Of a DNA stretch of 64,000 nucleotides, positions 63,306 through 64,000 are shown one piece after another. The notes under the pieces were generated by a model. The model was not told the DNA's origin. It was given only the letters and a program-made list of their open reading frames with translations, and ran no database searches. A program made the position numbers and the translations under genes. Source of the DNA: Drosophila persimilis. Lineage: Eukaryota > Arthropoda > Insecta > Diptera > Drosophilidae. Positions within the stretch are counted from its first letter, which is position 1, and each line of letters begins with the position of its first letter. The stretch covers positions 62,001-126,000 of the forward strand of contig NW_020825321.1 of NCBI RefSeq assembly GCF_003286085.1, given 5' to 3'.

Positions 63306-64000
63306 GAGGGGGAACGTTGTGAGTTGCTGCGGACACCGCAACTCTACAGTTATACCCGATACTAAGTCAGTATGGCTTTCCTCCGGCAGACGCCGCTAAT
63401 ATTAAACGACACGACAAAGAGTGCGTGCGAGAGAGACAGAAAATCAGTCTGAGCGTGATGTCACGCGCTGCGTAGCCACTGCAAATTGATTTGTTCCTTT
63501 TGGCTACAAAAATTATCTGATCTGATCCAGATTCAGCAATCTGATAGATATGGTCGTTATCTATGATTCCCCGTTTTTAGTTTTCTCGAATCTGCAATAT
63601 TGTGGATGCAACAGATTTTCGTCCTTTGTGTGGGCGGAAGGGGGTGGGGCGAAATTTTGAGATACACGTTTTATAGTGAGATCTAAGAGAAGTGCGGATT
63701 CCAAATTTGGTTACTCTAGCGTTAATAGTCTTTGAGATTTGTGAATATCCCCAGATTTGCATCCTTTGCGGGGGCGGAAGGGGGTGTGGCGAAATTTTGA
63801 AACAAACTCGTCTCGGTCTGATATATTAGGAGTGTGGATACCAAATTTGGTTGCTCTAGCTTTTATAGTCTCTGAGATCTAGGCGCTAATGTTTTACTCT
63901 AAGCAAAGCCGCCTATGCTACCTGTGTGTTAGAGAGAGACAGGGCGAGAAAAAATGAAATTGTTTTCTTGATGCTGGCTATAATAGTAATACGATCCAAT
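63306..64000 (+). mobile_element. ISY/SGM/DINE-1-like element, copy 2 (runs off the window)
   Basis: It starts GAGGGGGAACGTTGTGAGTT and follows copy 1 base for base with few changes to the end of the window. That covers the first 695 of about 1114 bp, including the GGACACCGCAAC inverted repeat and both GGCGGAAGGGGGTG blocks. Confidence 0.8.

Noticed and set aside
63290-63330. GAGGGGGAACGTTG as polypurine tract plus LTR start of BEL family C
   Set aside because: The same sequence begins the ISY-like repeat inside the errantivirus env and, reversed, at 39005, far from any BEL pol end.
1-64000. tRNA or rRNA genes
   Set aside because: I looked for A- and B-box-like pairs near the TGGCGCC and TGGTGACC motifs. 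All of those sit beside LTRs as primer-binding sites, and no cloverleaf gene was found by eye.

Overview
The window reads as repeat-rich Drosophila heterochromatin. I find no host gene, tRNA or rRNA. Almost every stretch belongs to a transposable element, and several elements sit inside others. The families are insect ones: a 17.6/297-type errantivirus (LTR beginning AGTGAC), BEL/Pao and roo-like elements, CR1-, LOA- and I-clade LINEs, an Ac-like hAT, and three copies of a GTCY-microsatellite element resembling ISY/SGM/DINE-1. The last, with an LOA LINE of TRIM/Bilbo type, points to the Drosophila obscura/pseudoobscura group (for example pericentromere, dot or Y-linked DNA). The species is inference.

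Layout. (1) 1-15.68 kb is a four-level nest. A minus-strand BEL element (family C) contains a plus-strand BEL element (family B, 1129-15409, target repeat GTCAA). That contains a 17.6-like errantivirus (1860-9532, target repeat ATAC), whose env region holds an ISY-like element (7539-8652). (2) 15.68-20.35 kb has a partial Gypsy LTR, primer-binding site and gag start (family G2), then a nearly full-length minus-strand CR1-like LINE. (3) 20.35-29.1 kb is a broken roo-like element. A 6-kb non-autonomous LTR element (22654-28654, target repeat GCAG) sits at its 3' end and carries 93-bp tandem repeats. (4) 29.1-31.09 kb is a hAT transposase gene and its 3' terminus. (5) 31.33-37.35 kb is the 3' half of a G2 Gypsy element holding a deleted LOA-clade LINE. 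(6) 37.35-39.0 kb is a minus-strand Gypsy gag and a short ISY-like copy. (7) 39.2-44.9 kb is a decayed I-clade LINE holding a Gypsy-gag/CR1 composite that also occurs at 16.5 kb. (8) 44906-59111 is a minus-strand Gypsy element (target repeat AACG) whose Gag begins with a canonical RING-H2 finger. A young BEL element (family A, 45463-51902, target repeat GCGGT) lies in its left LTR. (9) 59.2-64 kb is unexplained DNA, a second family C BEL copy inverted relative to the one at the window start, and the start of a third ISY-like copy.

There is no shared pathway. What links the parts is insertion history. LTR divergence by eye agrees with nesting: family B (about 2-3%) is older than the errantivirus inside it (about 1%), and the RING-Gag element (about 1%) is older than the BEL inside it (about 0.4%). 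Both strands are used and fragments of many families are mixed, as in a piRNA-cluster-like graveyard, but the sequence alone cannot show that function. The most unusual items are the RING-bearing Gag, the 93-bp-repeat LTR element, and the Gypsy-gag/CR1 junction present at two loci.
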